A stretch of DNA of 24,109 nt from Pseudomonadota bacterium (GCA_023433855.1 JAEYTV010000335.1:1-24109), one strand, 5' to 3'. Positions 8,119 through 15,940 are shown, numbered from the stretch's first letter. Notes: a model not told the origin generated them from the sequence alone. A program made the numbers and translations.

Positions 8119-8131
8119 TGGCCTGAGGCCA
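8119..8131. promoter_or_regulatory. Perfect 13-base palindrome upstream of the GMC gene
   Basis: TGGCCTGAGGCCA is perfectly symmetrical around its central base and sits 21 bases upstream of the alternative ATG at 8098 and about 95 bases upstream of the chosen start. Its position fits an operator for a dimeric regulator. No regulator gene adjoins, so binding is unproven, and a short palindrome of this kind can occur by chance in GC-rich DNA. Confidence 0.3.
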
Positions 8132-8338
8132 TGACCTTGACGACAGTGCCAGACCGAGACACGGCCAATACTCAGTGAGAATGAGCGTTGTGGCTGAACC
8201 TGGCTTGTTTGAGAATGTGCCGACTGGGTTCATCCTAGTTATCTCAGTGTCTTGCTTGGCAGACGTGTCGTAAAAGGACACTGAGGGCAGATTGCCGTTG
8301 GGGCCAAGAAGGTCGCGTCACCGTGATGAGGGGACCCG

Positions 8339-8562
8339 TCATCTTTGGAAGCCGCGGATCCCGATACGGATAAGTCTGCCAAGCGACCATCGCGGCACAA
8401 CAGGTTCAGGGATGCCTAGGTTCGTAAGCAACTCAACAACAGCGTCGCCAAAGCCAGGGACCGTGTAGCTGCGGATTGGATCGACCGCATCGTTGGAGGT
8501 CCCATGACAGGCAAATCCAACACGACCAGCGGTGAGAAGGGTCGAAGAAGATCGCCAGCCCC
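8339..8562 (-). pseudogene. Alpha/beta hydrolase fragment with frameshift
   Basis: On the minus strand one frame (about 8562 to 8524) reads DLLRPFSPLVVLDLP and the next (from about 8520 down to 8339) reads HGTSNDAVDPIRSYTVPG, FGDAVVELLTNLGIPEPVV and RWSLGR. Joined, they give the core of an alpha/beta hydrolase: the DLPGHG strand and the lead into the nucleophile elbow. One base is missing in the DLPGHG codons, and the expected GWSLGG elbow has become RWSLGR. The protein end (acid and His of the triad) is absent. It is a decayed gene, different in sequence from the intact hydrolase just upstream at 8689-9525, so it is not a recent copy of it. Confidence 0.6.
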
Positions 8563-8688
8563 CATCACAATCGCCGCAAGTCGGCACAGGCGGCATGTGA
8601 CCCGGAAGCAAGGACAACACCGTCCGTTCCTTCAATATGCCTGGATGGTGTTGGGCCGAACGCGGATGCCGCGTCCAGCCCTTTTGCC

Positions 8689-9525
8689 TTACATGTTTAG
8701 GAAATTCTCGACGGCGGCATTGAACAGCGCGGGGTCCTGTAGAAACGCGAAGTGGCTCGTGTTCGGCAAAATGAGAAGCGCCGCTCCCGGAATCGTCCTG
8801 GCGATGTACTCGGTGTGTGTGCGTTTGATGATTTCGTCATGGTCCCCGTCGGCCACCACGACTGGCACTGTGATCTTCCGAAGGTCGTCGTCGGTCCAGT
8901 TCGGCTCCTTGGCGTACAGCCCGTCCAGCGCAGCGTGCAGACGCGCGAAACTCGAACCCTTCGGGGCAAGCATATTGTACTCGGTCTCTGCCCGATTTTC
9001 GAACGCCATCCAGACCGGGTTTTTGTCGGCACCGGGCTTTACGCCTTCGGTATTCGTGTTTGCCGCGAAGGCAAAAACCTTCGTGACACGATCGGCATGT
9101 CGTATCGCGAGGTCCAGCCCGGTGATCGCACCGTCGCTCCATCCGACAATCGCGGCCTTGGCCACCTTGGCATCATCCAGTACGCGGATGACGTCGTCAG
9201 CCATACGATCATAGGTCAACGGCTCTGTTCCGAAACTGCTCTTGCCATGCCCGCGGGTGTCGATGGCGATCACCGTGTGGGATTTCTTCAACGCCTTAAA
9301 TTGATCAGCCAGATAATTGGCGTTGGCAGGGCCGCCGTGCAGAAGAACGACGGCCGGCCCTTCCCCGGCTTTCTCGTAAAATATACGAGCCCCTCCAACA
9401 TCGACGAATGCTTGGTTGGCATTTGTAATCTTCGGGGTCGGCGGAAGACTCTGCCAAAGTGGCTCCGCTTGCGCGCCGGACGCCATGAGCAGAACAGCCC
9501 CAATCAGGGAGTATTTGTTGAGCAT
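8689..9525 (-). CDS. Secreted alpha/beta hydrolase
   Basis: A 278-residue alpha/beta-hydrolase-fold enzyme with an N-terminal signal peptide (residues 1-20, hydrophobic core IGAVLLMASG, likely cleavage after AQA), so it probably acts in the periplasm. The fold markers are the oxyanion HGG at 63-65, the DTRGHGKS strand at 89-96, the nucleophile S130 in GWSDG, an acid among the Asp residues of ADGDHDE (226-230) and the catalytic H258 in TSHFAF. Such enzymes cleave esters, lactones or C-C bonds; this one has no feature that fixes a substrate. The start at 9525 has AGGAAA upstream, while the frame remains open a further 26 codons without support. It diverges from the Lrp-type regulator gene at 9806, a common arrangement for a regulator and its target. 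Confidence 0.84.
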   Translation of the reverse strand: MLNKYSLIGAVLLMASGAQAEPLWQSLPPTPKITNANQAFVDVGGARIFYEKAGEGPAVVLLHGGPANANYLADQFKALKKSHTVIAIDTRGHGKSSFGTEPLTYDRMADDVIRVLDDAKVAKAAIVGWSDGAITGLDLAIRHADRVTKVFAFAANTNTEGVKPGADKNPVWMAFENRAETEYNMLAPKGSSFARLHAALDGLYAKEPNWTDDDLRKITVPVVVADGDHDEIIKRTHTEYIARTIPGAALLILPNTSHFAFLQDPALFNAAVENFLNM

Positions 9526-9805
9526 TGGATTTCCTCGTTTGATAACGGTTTGAGTTTGGGCAGGGATCATTTCGATACGCATCACTCTGTATGGGTCCGG
9601 CATCGGCGCCCATGAGACAGATCATATTGCCGGGTAGCGTTCGACCTCTCTACAAGGGACGTCGAAGCCTACTCCATCAACGCTTGACGGGCAGAGAATA
9701 CGCAATTCAGGATGAAAGGTGCTCTCTAAGTTGCCTTATATTCTGGCGACAATTACGCACTGAATACGCTCTGCTGGCTACTACGCGATTAAAGATGGCT
9801 TCAAA

Positions 9806-10282
9806 ATGAAAGAACCTTTCAATCCTGCTCTTGACCGCATTGACATTAAGATCCTGCGCGCGCTTCAGACCGACGGGCGGTTGACCAATGCCGAACTCGC
9901 GGCGCGAGTGAACGTCTCTCCCGCAACCTGTCACAGGCGAACGCAGCGTCTTTTCGACGGGGGCTTCATCGCGGGGGTCCGGGCGGAGGTCGCACCTTCC
10001 ATGGTAGGTCTCGGTACGCTGGTGATGGTCGGCGTCGTGCTCGACCGGTCCACGCCCGAGAGCTTTGCGGCCTTCGAAAAAGCCGTGCTTGCCATGAAGG
10101 ATGTTCTGGACTGCAATCTAGTGGCGGGCGACTTCGACTACCTGCTGAAGATCCGCGTCCGCGACATGGAAGACTTCAACAAGCTGCACGGACAGAAGCT
10201 GATCGCCCTTCCGGGTGTAAGGCAGACGCGGACCTTCTTCGTGATGAAGTTGGTCAAGGAGAATGCACGCCTGCCGTTTTGA
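9806..10282 (+). CDS. Lrp/AsnC family transcriptional regulator
   Basis: A 158-residue feast/famine regulator. The N-terminal winged helix-turn-helix spans about residues 10-60 (DRIDIKILRALQTDGRLTNA, then ELAARVNVSPATCHRRTQRL). The C-terminal RAM ligand-binding domain follows (about 70-150), with the typical VAGDFDYLLKIRV strand and the end GVRQTRTFFVMKLVKE. Family members bind amino acids or related metabolites. AsnC-type regulators are known in ectoine clusters (DoeX), but this gene is 4 kb from the eut/ehu block and separated by unrelated genes, so a link is only possible. Divergence from the alpha/beta hydrolase across a 280-base gap makes that gene a likelier target. There is no clear ribosome-binding site before the ATG. 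Confidence 0.87.
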   Translation: MKEPFNPALDRIDIKILRALQTDGRLTNAELAARVNVSPATCHRRTQRLFDGGFIAGVRAEVAPSMVGLGTLVMVGVVLDRSTPESFAAFEKAVLAMKDVLDCNLVAGDFDYLLKIRVRDMEDFNKLHGQKLIALPGVRQTRTFFVMKLVKENARLPF

Positions 10283-10329
10283 ATAACGATGCGGCCGCAC
10301 CTCAGCCGTGACGACTGCCGGCGATACTC

Positions 10330-10476
10330 GTGATTCTGGAGCGTGAGAACCGCAAGCTTTGTCAGGCCAACGAGATGTTGCGCAAGGCGTCTGCTTATTT
10401 CGCTCAGGCGGAGCTCGACCGCCCCTTCAAACGTCGGAGGCAGTTGAAAGCTTGCTCATGCGGGCGGTCTGCCTAA
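10330..10476 (+). mobile_element. Remnant of an IS3-family transposase OrfA (C-terminal tail)
   Basis: The frame from 10330 reads VILERENRKLCQANEMLRKA followed by SAYFAQAELDRPFKR. This is the leucine-zipper tail found at the end of OrfA in IS3-family insertion sequences. The helix-turn-helix part of OrfA and all of OrfB (the DDE catalytic subunit) are missing, and no terminal inverted repeats are visible. The frame continues to a stop at 10476, past the similarity end at about 10435. It is an inactive scar, useful as a marker that insertion sequences shaped this region. Confidence 0.68.
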
Positions 10477-10519
10477 CTTCTAGTAGGCGGACCGCCAAGA
10501 CCAAAAATATCTCCGTGTG

Positions 10520-11347
10520 TCAGCCGTCCGTTGATACCGTCAGATCGTTCCAGGCTTGGATTTCCTGTTTCAGACGCTCAATCCGTGCCTTCACGTGCTT
10601 CAATGCATCGCTACCAAGAAGAAGTTGGGGCGGAGGATTGTCGGATCCGACGAGTGTCAGTACGGCTGCGGCCAGCTTCTGCGGATCGCCGAGTTGCTTG
10701 CCGCTCACGGCCTGACGCGCCTCGCGGATCGGATCGAAAAGGCTATTGTAGTCCGCAATCGATCGCTCCGAGCGGACCATAGAACGCCCAGCCCAGTCTG
10801 TCCGGAACGAGCCAGGGCAGAGGGTTGTCACGTGAACTCCAAACGGCGCCATTTCCGAGCGCATGACCTCGGAAATGCCCTGAAGCGCAAACTTGCTGCC
10901 GCAGTAATACGCGATGCCGGGCATGGTGATCATACCGCCCATCGACGTGACGTTGACGATAAAGCCACGGCGGCGCTCACGGAACCGCGGAAGAAATGCC
11001 TTGGCCACAGCGACAGCACCGAACACGTTCACGTCGAACTGACGTCGCATCTCTTCGAGTGGCGATTCCTCGAGCACGCCCTCATGTCCATATCCTGCAT
11101 TGTTGATCAGCACGTCGACCGGCCCGTGTTCATCTTCCACTTGCTGGACGACGTCAGAAATGCGGTCGAATTCGGTGACGTCGCAAAGAACGGTGCGCAG
11201 TGCCGGGAGGGTCTCCGCCAACGCTTCGCGCGAGGCTTCGGAGCGCACGGTTCCGATGACGGTGTGACCGGCTTCGATTGCGGCAGTGGCGATCGCCAAT
11301 CCAAAGCCCGAATTCGCACCTGTTATGAAAAACGTCTTGCTCGACAT
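10520..11347 (-). CDS. Short-chain dehydrogenase/reductase
   Basis: A 275-residue classical SDR oxidoreductase that uses NAD(P). The cofactor motif TGANSGFG is at residues 9-16, NNAG at 82-85, the catalytic S135 in NVTSMGG, and Y148-x3-K152 of the active site. R35, after the second strand (GTVRSEA), suggests preference for NADP, though that is only a hint. The closest general type is the oxidoreductase class often annotated as acting on unknown alcohols or ketones. The ATG at 11347 has AAGGAG 9 bases upstream, and an upstream extension of 46 codons is not supported. It diverges from the AraC-type regulator at 11439 with only 91 bases between starts, so that regulator probably controls it. Confidence 0.88.
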   Translation of the reverse strand: MSSKTFFITGANSGFGLAIATAAIEAGHTVIGTVRSEASREALAETLPALRTVLCDVTEFDRISDVVQQVEDEHGPVDVLINNAGYGHEGVLEESPLEEMRRQFDVNVFGAVAVAKAFLPRFRERRRGFIVNVTSMGGMITMPGIAYYCGSKFALQGISEVMRSEMAPFGVHVTTLCPGSFRTDWAGRSMVRSERSIADYNSLFDPIREARQAVSGKQLGDPQKLAAAVLTLVGSDNPPPQLLLGSDALKHVKARIERLKQEIQAWNDLTVSTDG

Positions 11348-11438
11348 TTCTGAAACTCCTTGATTAACCTGGGATGACAGATAATCTGAAGACCGCCGGA
11401 ACTCGATTGCGGATCCTCTAAGTGTTTTGCCAAATCCT

Positions 11439-12350
11439 ATGATTTTCGAAGAACAGTCCGTCGCCCATGACTGGCTTGTCATCATAGCCGGAAAACTGGC
11501 TCCTCGCCTTGGCTACAATCAGACTGCGCTCAGTTCTGTCCGTATCCTGCGCACTGAGGCGGTGCTGAACGACATTCCAGTCCTCTATAAGCCTGGGGCC
11601 GTGTTCGTATTGCAGGGGAGCAAACAAGGCATCCTCGAAGGCGAGATCTATCTTTACGACGAGGACCATTATCTCGCTGTCTCGGTACCCGTTCCATTCC
11701 GGATGACTTCAAAGGCAAGTCCACAGCGGCCATTGCTTGCCGTCTATCTGGAGTTCGATATGCAGATAGCGGCCGAGATTGCTCTGCAGGTGGAAGAACT
11801 CGCAGGTGCCTCCGACGTCAAACCGCGAGGGCTGCTCTCGAGCAGAATGGATCGCGATATCGAAGACGTCCTGCTTCGCCTGCTCACTGTGCTCGGCAAC
11901 CCTGTCGATGTCGCCGTCCTCGGGAGTTCCATCCTGCGCGAACTGCATTACCGCGTGATGTCTGGCTCGCAAGGGGGTGCGGTTATGGCGGCCCTTCAGC
12001 GAAAAGGGACCACTGGAAAACTGCTTGAGAGCGTGGCATGGCTGCGGGAGAACTACAGCAGTGAAATCGCCGTCGCGGATCTTGCGAGAGGCGTGGGCAT
12101 GAGCGTCCCCTCCTATCACGTCCATTTCAGGAACCTGACGGGCTCCACCCCGATGCAATATGTGAAAGCAATGCGGCTACATGAGGCCAGACTGATGATC
12201 GCCCGCCAGAGCGGGACGATCGCAAGTGTGGCGGGATCCGTCGGCTATGTCAGCCCAGCGCAGTTCAGTCGCGATTTTAGAAGGCATTTTGGACGCACCG
12301 CGTCAGAAGAGGCGAAGTGGGTCCACCAGCATCTTGGTGAGCAGGTGTGA
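11439..12350 (+). CDS. AraC family transcriptional regulator
   Basis: A 303-residue regulator. The N-terminal half (about 15-165) matches the AraC N-terminal domain type (AraC_N) with the PVLYKPGAVFVLQGSK pattern. The C-terminal half carries the double helix-turn-helix: the first around LARGVGMSVPSYHVHFR and the second around IASVAGSVGYVSPAQFSRDF. In this subfamily the gene commonly sits back-to-back with an oxidoreductase gene, as here with the SDR. The ATG at 11439 is used; an in-frame TTG at 11427 would add four residues, and neither start has a clear ribosome-binding site. Confidence 0.88.
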   Translation: MIFEEQSVAHDWLVIIAGKLAPRLGYNQTALSSVRILRTEAVLNDIPVLYKPGAVFVLQGSKQGILEGEIYLYDEDHYLAVSVPVPFRMTSKASPQRPLLAVYLEFDMQIAAEIALQVEELAGASDVKPRGLLSSRMDRDIEDVLLRLLTVLGNPVDVAVLGSSILRELHYRVMSGSQGGAVMAALQRKGTTGKLLESVAWLRENYSSEIAVADLARGVGMSVPSYHVHFRNLTGSTPMQYVKAMRLHEARLMIARQSGTIASVAGSVGYVSPAQFSRDFRRHFGRTASEEAKWVHQHLGEQV

Positions 12351-12700
12351 CGACTGCCCCGCAGCACGCTGGCAAGCGGCCCGGCGCACAAGGCACCAGG
12401 TCCGGCCTGTGCGCAAACGCTGATACACCCGTCGATGAGATTGCCGGAACCAGTGATAGACGCGGCACGGCGGCTATTCCGTCTCTTAGAAGCTACCGCA
12501 GCTAGCTAGCCTGGATCGACAATTCTCCTCGACTGGTGAGCTGTGGCCCATGAGAACTTCGGGCAACAAGCGTTGTAGTCTTTGAAGTTAAGGTCGGCAC
12601 CTTTTGCGGCTGCTCAGCTCGCGCCTTGCTCCGCACCGTTGGCACATGACCCAGAGACGACGCCGGTCGATGCCCAACCCGGCTGTCTCGTCCTTTATAG
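12351..12700. other. Gene-free stretch
   Basis: About 350 bases between the ends of the AraC regulator and the NTF2-like gene, which converge here. I see no recognisable coding similarity. A 78-codon open frame on the minus strand (12502-12738) runs across the end of the NTF2-like gene and matches no family I know. The only structure noted is the hairpin at 12654-12689. Confidence 0.6.
12654..12689 (-). terminator. Candidate hairpin after the NTF2-like gene pair
   Basis: GAGAC-GAC-GCCGG pairs with CCGGC-T-GTCTC: a 10-bp stem with a small asymmetric internal loop and a 12-base apical loop. It lies 11 bases beyond the stop codon at 12701 on the minus strand, where a terminator would be expected. 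No U tract follows in that direction, so it may instead protect the mRNA end. Confidence 0.35.
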
Positions 12701-13138
12701 CTACCGGCTCTGGCGGTGATCAGCGAAGTTCGAGTCAAACAAATCGATCATCTTTCCGGTGTCGTAATAACCCCAGATTTCGATAATCTTGTCCTCCTTG
12801 ATCTTCAGCATCCAGAAATAATCGATGCTGAAGTCACTACCGTTTATCCCCTTGCCTCCGACTGAATGGAACCGGACAGCGGCCATATCGTTTTCGGCAA
12901 CTGCCGCATCGAAGATCAGTCGCGGCCGAATTGCCAGAAGATCGTGCAAGGTGGCCAGTACTTTTTCCGCATACTCCTTCTTGCCTACATATCTGCCCGA
13001 CAACGGGGACTTGCCCATTGGGTTGAAAACAATGCGGTCGTCAAGGGCATCAAGGAAGCTCTGGCCCCATCCATCTCTCGACAGCATTTTGAACAGCTGC
13101 GTTACGAATTGCCGGGTCTTTTCAGTGAGATCATTCAT
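12701..13138 (-). CDS. NTF2-like/SnoaL-type protein
   Basis: A 145-residue protein of the NTF2-like (cone-shaped alpha+beta barrel) superfamily, here of the SnoaL/ketosteroid-isomerase type. The pattern is an N-terminal helical region (TRQFVTQLFKMLSRDGWGQSF), a VFNPMGKSPLSGRYVGKKEY loop, then beta strands ending in DYFWMLKIKEDKIIEIWGYY. Family members include isomerases, cyclases and hydrolases as well as non-catalytic ligand binders, so no reaction is assigned. The ATG at 13138 has GGAAG upstream. It overlaps the preceding NTF2-like gene by 8 bases, which points to translational coupling and joint function. Confidence 0.8.
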   Translation of the reverse strand: MNDLTEKTRQFVTQLFKMLSRDGWGQSFLDALDDRIVFNPMGKSPLSGRYVGKKEYAEKVLATLHDLLAIRPRLIFDAAVAENDMAAVRFHSVGGKGINGSDFSIDYFWMLKIKEDKIIEIWGYYDTGKMIDLFDSNFADHRQSR

Positions 13139-13703
13139 GGCTACTTCCGATCTGGTCATTTGGCGAGAAGCGAGCAAAGACATCGCCAAGACCCCGCTTC
13201 AGCAATTCTCGGGGGGCGTCCGAGCCGTCGATCGGCAGTAGCGTGCGCTTGGCGATCCTCCAGCGCCCCTCATGACGTTCTAGAATCCAACGGTTGGCGA
13301 CCGCACGGTGAATACGATATCCATTCGAGATGCCATGGTTGGCGAGCTCACGGGGTTTCCCCTCGTGGTCGAGATGAACGATCATGAGATAAGAGGTGAC
13401 GACGGCATGATCTCCGCGTAGATCGATCAGCGGCAACCCAGTGAAATGAGCCAGCCCTCCCCGGATCGCTTCCTCGTGGGCCGGCCTTCGGATGAACGCC
13501 GCGATCTCGTCGGCGCCTTGCGCGCCATCGAGTACTTGACCGCGATCGAAAACGCCGTCTTCAAGATAAACCGAAGCAGTATATTCCGCATCGCCGGTAT
13601 CAGCGCGTGGAGGATGTGACGCAAGCAATTCGTAAATAGCGAGTTTATCTTCAATGATGCGAAGACGTGCTTCCACCGCGCTTTCTTGGGGATGGTTGGT
13701 CAT
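13131..13703 (-). CDS. NTF2-like protein (SnoaL_4 type)
   Basis: A 190-residue protein with the bacterial NTF2-like fold of the SnoaL_4 class, related to the small subunits of ring-hydroxylating dioxygenases and to steroid isomerase-like proteins. The N-terminal helix (EARLRIIEDKLAIYELLAS) is followed by TASVYLEDGVFDRG and the strand region GLPLIDLRGDHAVVTSYLMI. The end contains ANRWILERHEGRWRIAKRTL, a common family element. The start at 13703 has CAGGAG upstream; the frame is open 50 codons further but without support. With the downstream NTF2-like gene it forms a two-gene operon divergent from the LysR regulator at 13867. No dioxygenase large subunit is near, so its partner and substrate are unknown. 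Confidence 0.82.
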   Translation of the reverse strand: MTNHPQESAVEARLRIIEDKLAIYELLASHPPRADTGDAEYTASVYLEDGVFDRGQVLDGAQGADEIAAFIRRPAHEEAIRGGLAHFTGLPLIDLRGDHAVVTSYLMIVHLDHEGKPRELANHGISNGYRIHRAVANRWILERHEGRWRIAKRTLLPIDGSDAPRELLKRGLGDVFARFSPNDQIGSSHE

Positions 13704-13823
13704 TCTTGTCTCCTGTCCAATTTGATGGGCGAGCGTTGCCGATGGCGAGCGGCGTTGCCGAGTGTTCGGAGACCACAGATAAGTGTTCGTAGCCTCGCTG
13801 CATAATACCGAATAGGATCGTCG

Positions 13824-13844
13824 GTGATGCTGCCACGGCATCAC
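13824..13844. promoter_or_regulatory. Candidate LysR operator (inverted repeat)
   Basis: GTGATGC and GCATCAC form a perfect 7-bp inverted repeat around a 7-base spacer. It lies 22 bases upstream of the LysR-type gene and about 120 bases upstream of the divergent NTF2-like pair. LysR regulators bind interrupted dyads with a T-N11-A core in exactly such divergent regions, and T13828 to A13840 fits that spacing. A second, shorter dyad (CCGA-N4-TCGG at 13758-13769) is also in the region. Confidence 0.55.
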
Positions 13845-13866
13845 GGACTGCACTTGGAGGACGTCG

Positions 13867-14790
13867 GTGGACCTCAGGAAATTGCGCTACTTCGTGAAGG
13901 TTGTTGACGCAGCCGGCTTCAGATCAGCCTCGGAGATGCTGAATGTCGCCCAGCCTGCACTCACCCGACAGATACAGGCGCTTGAGGGCGAGCTGGGCAG
14001 CATTTTGTTGGTCCGCTCGCAGGGCGGCGTCACGCCAACAGCAGCGGGCAAGGTTCTTTATCGCGAAACCTGCGAGATCCTGGCACGCATCGACGGCTTG
14101 CGGGCGCTGCTTGCGCCACCTCACGGCGATGTCGCCGGAGACGTGCACCTGGGTTTGCCGTCAGCCTTTGTGGATCTGTATTTCGCCAACATAGTTGAGC
14201 GCGTGAAGACCATCCATCCGAGAATCCGTCTGATATGTCGAGAAAGCGCCACAGATCCCATCGAGAGTATCGAGAGCGGGCAGCTTGACATCGCGGTTGC
14301 CAGCCTCCCATCGAAACCGACGACCTATACGTGCCGCGTCGAGGTCCTTGCCCGGGAACAGGAGTATATGGTCTCGCGGGATGGCGCCTCTCTCAGTGCT
14401 TCGTTCTCGATCGAGGAGATGCTCACGCACCCGCTCATCCTGACACCAAGACCCAACGCAAGGCGACAGTATCTCGAGAACCTTGCCCACAAGCATGGCA
14501 AGACCCTTAACATCGCAGCCGAAGCGGCGACTGTTTCCGCGCAACGCGATATGGTGCTGCGGGGCCTCGGCAAGGCGGTCCTCCCTTTCAGCGTTGCCCG
14601 GCTGCTCCAAGGAATTGATAACCTTCAGATCTTTAAAGTACGAGGTCTTTTTTCGCACAGGGCGCTTCTCATCAGGTCCGCATCGACACCATCGGTGGCA
14701 ATCGACGCGGTGGCGGACGTCGTGCGCGAACTGCTGATCGACCATTTAAGCGATGGAAAGGTGCAGCAAACGAACAATTCGAGATCCTGA
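13867..14790 (+). CDS. LysR family transcriptional regulator
   Basis: A 307-residue regulator. The N-terminal winged helix-turn-helix (residues 1-60, LRKLRYFVKVVDAAGFRSAS, EMLNVAQPALTRQIQALEGELG) is typical, followed by the linker helix and a periplasmic-binding-like effector domain (about 90-295). The DLRKLRYFVKVVDA start resembles the Nac/CynR-like branch. The start is GTG with GGAGG 7-11 bases upstream; no ATG is nearby. It diverges from the NTF2-like pair and is likely to regulate it. The last nine or so codons lie inside sequence that, in another frame, is similar to TniB, so the original C-terminus may have been replaced when a transposon remnant was joined here. Confidence 0.88.
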   Translation: MDLRKLRYFVKVVDAAGFRSASEMLNVAQPALTRQIQALEGELGSILLVRSQGGVTPTAAGKVLYRETCEILARIDGLRALLAPPHGDVAGDVHLGLPSAFVDLYFANIVERVKTIHPRIRLICRESATDPIESIESGQLDIAVASLPSKPTTYTCRVEVLAREQEYMVSRDGASLSASFSIEEMLTHPLILTPRPNARRQYLENLAHKHGKTLNIAAEAATVSAQRDMVLRGLGKAVLPFSVARLLQGIDNLQIFKVRGLFSHRALLIRSASTPSVAIDAVADVVRELLIDHLSDGKVQQTNNSRS

Positions 14791-15010
14791 TCGCTTTGAT
14801 CCTGCGCAACACGCCGCTACGACAGCCGTCGGTGTTGACCGCCAATCGCTACGGCGGATGTTGCAGACATCCGAAGGGATCACCGCAAACCTCTTTCATA
14901 TCGTAAACAGCCTCGCCGTCGAGGCCATCGAAAGCGGCCAAGAGAGAATTACGGACGCAGCTGTCGAGAGATGGGAGCCTGAGTTTGATGCGGAAGCCGC
15001 TTTCGCATGA
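14763..15010 (+). pseudogene. Remnant of transposition ATPase TniB (C-terminal part)
   Basis: Two frames read the end of a TniB-type AAA+ transposition helper: AANEQFEILIALILRNTPLR from 14763, and, after a one-base shift near 14840, RQSLRRMLQTSEGITANLFH followed by IVNSLAVEAIESGQERITDA to the stop at 15010. The N-terminal ATPase core with Walker motifs is absent. TniB works with the TniA transposase and TniQ in Tn5053/Tn552-like elements. The stop overlaps the TniQ-like start by 4 bases (ATGA), so the original gene order is kept although both genes are broken. Confidence 0.66.
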
Positions 15011-15862
15011 CATGCACGCACCCTCGGCAGTTGCCGGTAACACTGCCTCCATGCACTGATGAACTGCTGTTCTCGTGGATAGCTCGCCATGCGGAGTTCT
15101 ATGGTGTCCCTCCCCTGGCTATGCTTCGGCATTGCCTGCCACAGGCCTCATCCCTGCCCACCGCCGATCTTGATCCGAATGAAAGTCAGGTGCTTCGCCT
15201 CGCGCGTATGCTCTGCGCCGATGAGGGCGCGATCCGCCAAACCACCTTCACGAATGTGGCGCAGTCGTCGCGGTGCCTGCTTGCAAAGGGAGCGATACAG
15301 TCATGCTCAACGTGTTCCCCTGCAAAGACGGATCCGAGAGTCGTTCTTCGAAGTCAGCTTCTCGGCTGGCGTATCACCTGTACTCTTTGCAGCGGCCTGC
15401 TCCAGTACCCATCGGGGCGTGACTGCCCGTCGACCTTCGGTCACTATCACGCAACTGCTCTCCTCGGAGAACGGCTTCTCCACAATGAAGCCGAACGCAA
15501 AGCCCGGAGCTGGTCACCGGTCACGATTGCGCGACTTCTGCTGATGCGACCGGGTGACGAAGCCCCGCGTTGCGAGTTACGAGCCATGGCGTTACCAGAT
15601 ACTAGGCGCACTCATCCCTGATCTCGATGATGTCGTTGATCGGCAGAGTCTGCCAACGTCGTCAAGTCCAATCCTGCCTCTGCACCTGCGGCCGGTTCTG
15701 CTGGCCGGGATAGCTATCGTTGAGCGTACAGGGCCAGAGATGCTCCAAATGCTTCACGGCCAAATGATCGGCGAGAACAAGGCGCGCTTCAGCAGTGCCA
15801 TCGAAGAGATCATAAGCAGTTCCTGCCGATCAACCGCGGCATCTCAATTGCAGTCAATCTGA
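15007..15862 (+). pseudogene. TniQ-like transposition protein, frameshifted
   Basis: The first frame (15007-15621) begins with TDELLFSWIARHAEFYGVPP, then MLRHCLP, the N-terminal TniQ pattern of targeting proteins in Tn7- and Tn5053-like transposons. It includes Cys pairs (CSTC, CTLC) of a likely zinc finger at about residues 100-130. The similarity then moves to another frame (from about 15590) reading ILGALIPDLDDVVDRQSLPT and RPVLLAGIAIVERTGPEMLQ to 15862. One frameshift between about 15555 and 15610 separates the two. TniQ helps choose the target site. No TniA transposase is visible in the window, so the element is not mobile by itself. Confidence 0.66.
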
Positions 15863-15863
15863 A

Positions 15864-15940
15864 AATCCTCACGAAGATATTCTCACGTTAAATGCCAACC
15901 AAGTTAAAAGCGGCCGCATTCTCACGGTTAGCTGCCAAGC
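15864..15940. repeat. Short direct repeats, possible transposon end
   Basis: ATTCTCACGTTAAATGCCAACC at 15879 and ATTCTCACGGTTAGCTGCCAAGC at 15918 (compare ATTCTCACG, then TTA and TGCCAA) are imperfect direct repeats with 39 bases between their starts. A weaker copy, AATCCTCACGAAG, is at 15864. They begin immediately after the TniQ-like remnant. Tn5053/Tn7-like transposons carry several copies of a transposase-binding repeat at each end, so this may be the right end of the lost element. No matching left end was found. Confidence 0.45.

Noticed and set aside
8660..8674. Short hairpin ACGCGG-ATG-CCGCGT downstream of the alpha/beta hydrolase gene
   Set aside because: The 6-bp stem lacks a U tract in the direction of the gene, so it is too weak to call a terminator.
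8752..9615. A 287-codon open frame on the plus strand opposite the alpha/beta hydrolase
   Set aside because: It mirrors an enzyme with an intact catalytic triad and signal peptide and shows no domain of its own.
10556..11353. A 265-codon open frame on the plus strand opposite the SDR gene
   Set aside because: The SDR motifs on the other strand are complete; this frame has no recognisable similarity.
12502..12738. A 78-codon open frame on the minus strand after the NTF2-like gene
   Set aside because: It overlaps the end of that gene, has no clear ribosome-binding site and matches no family I can recognise.
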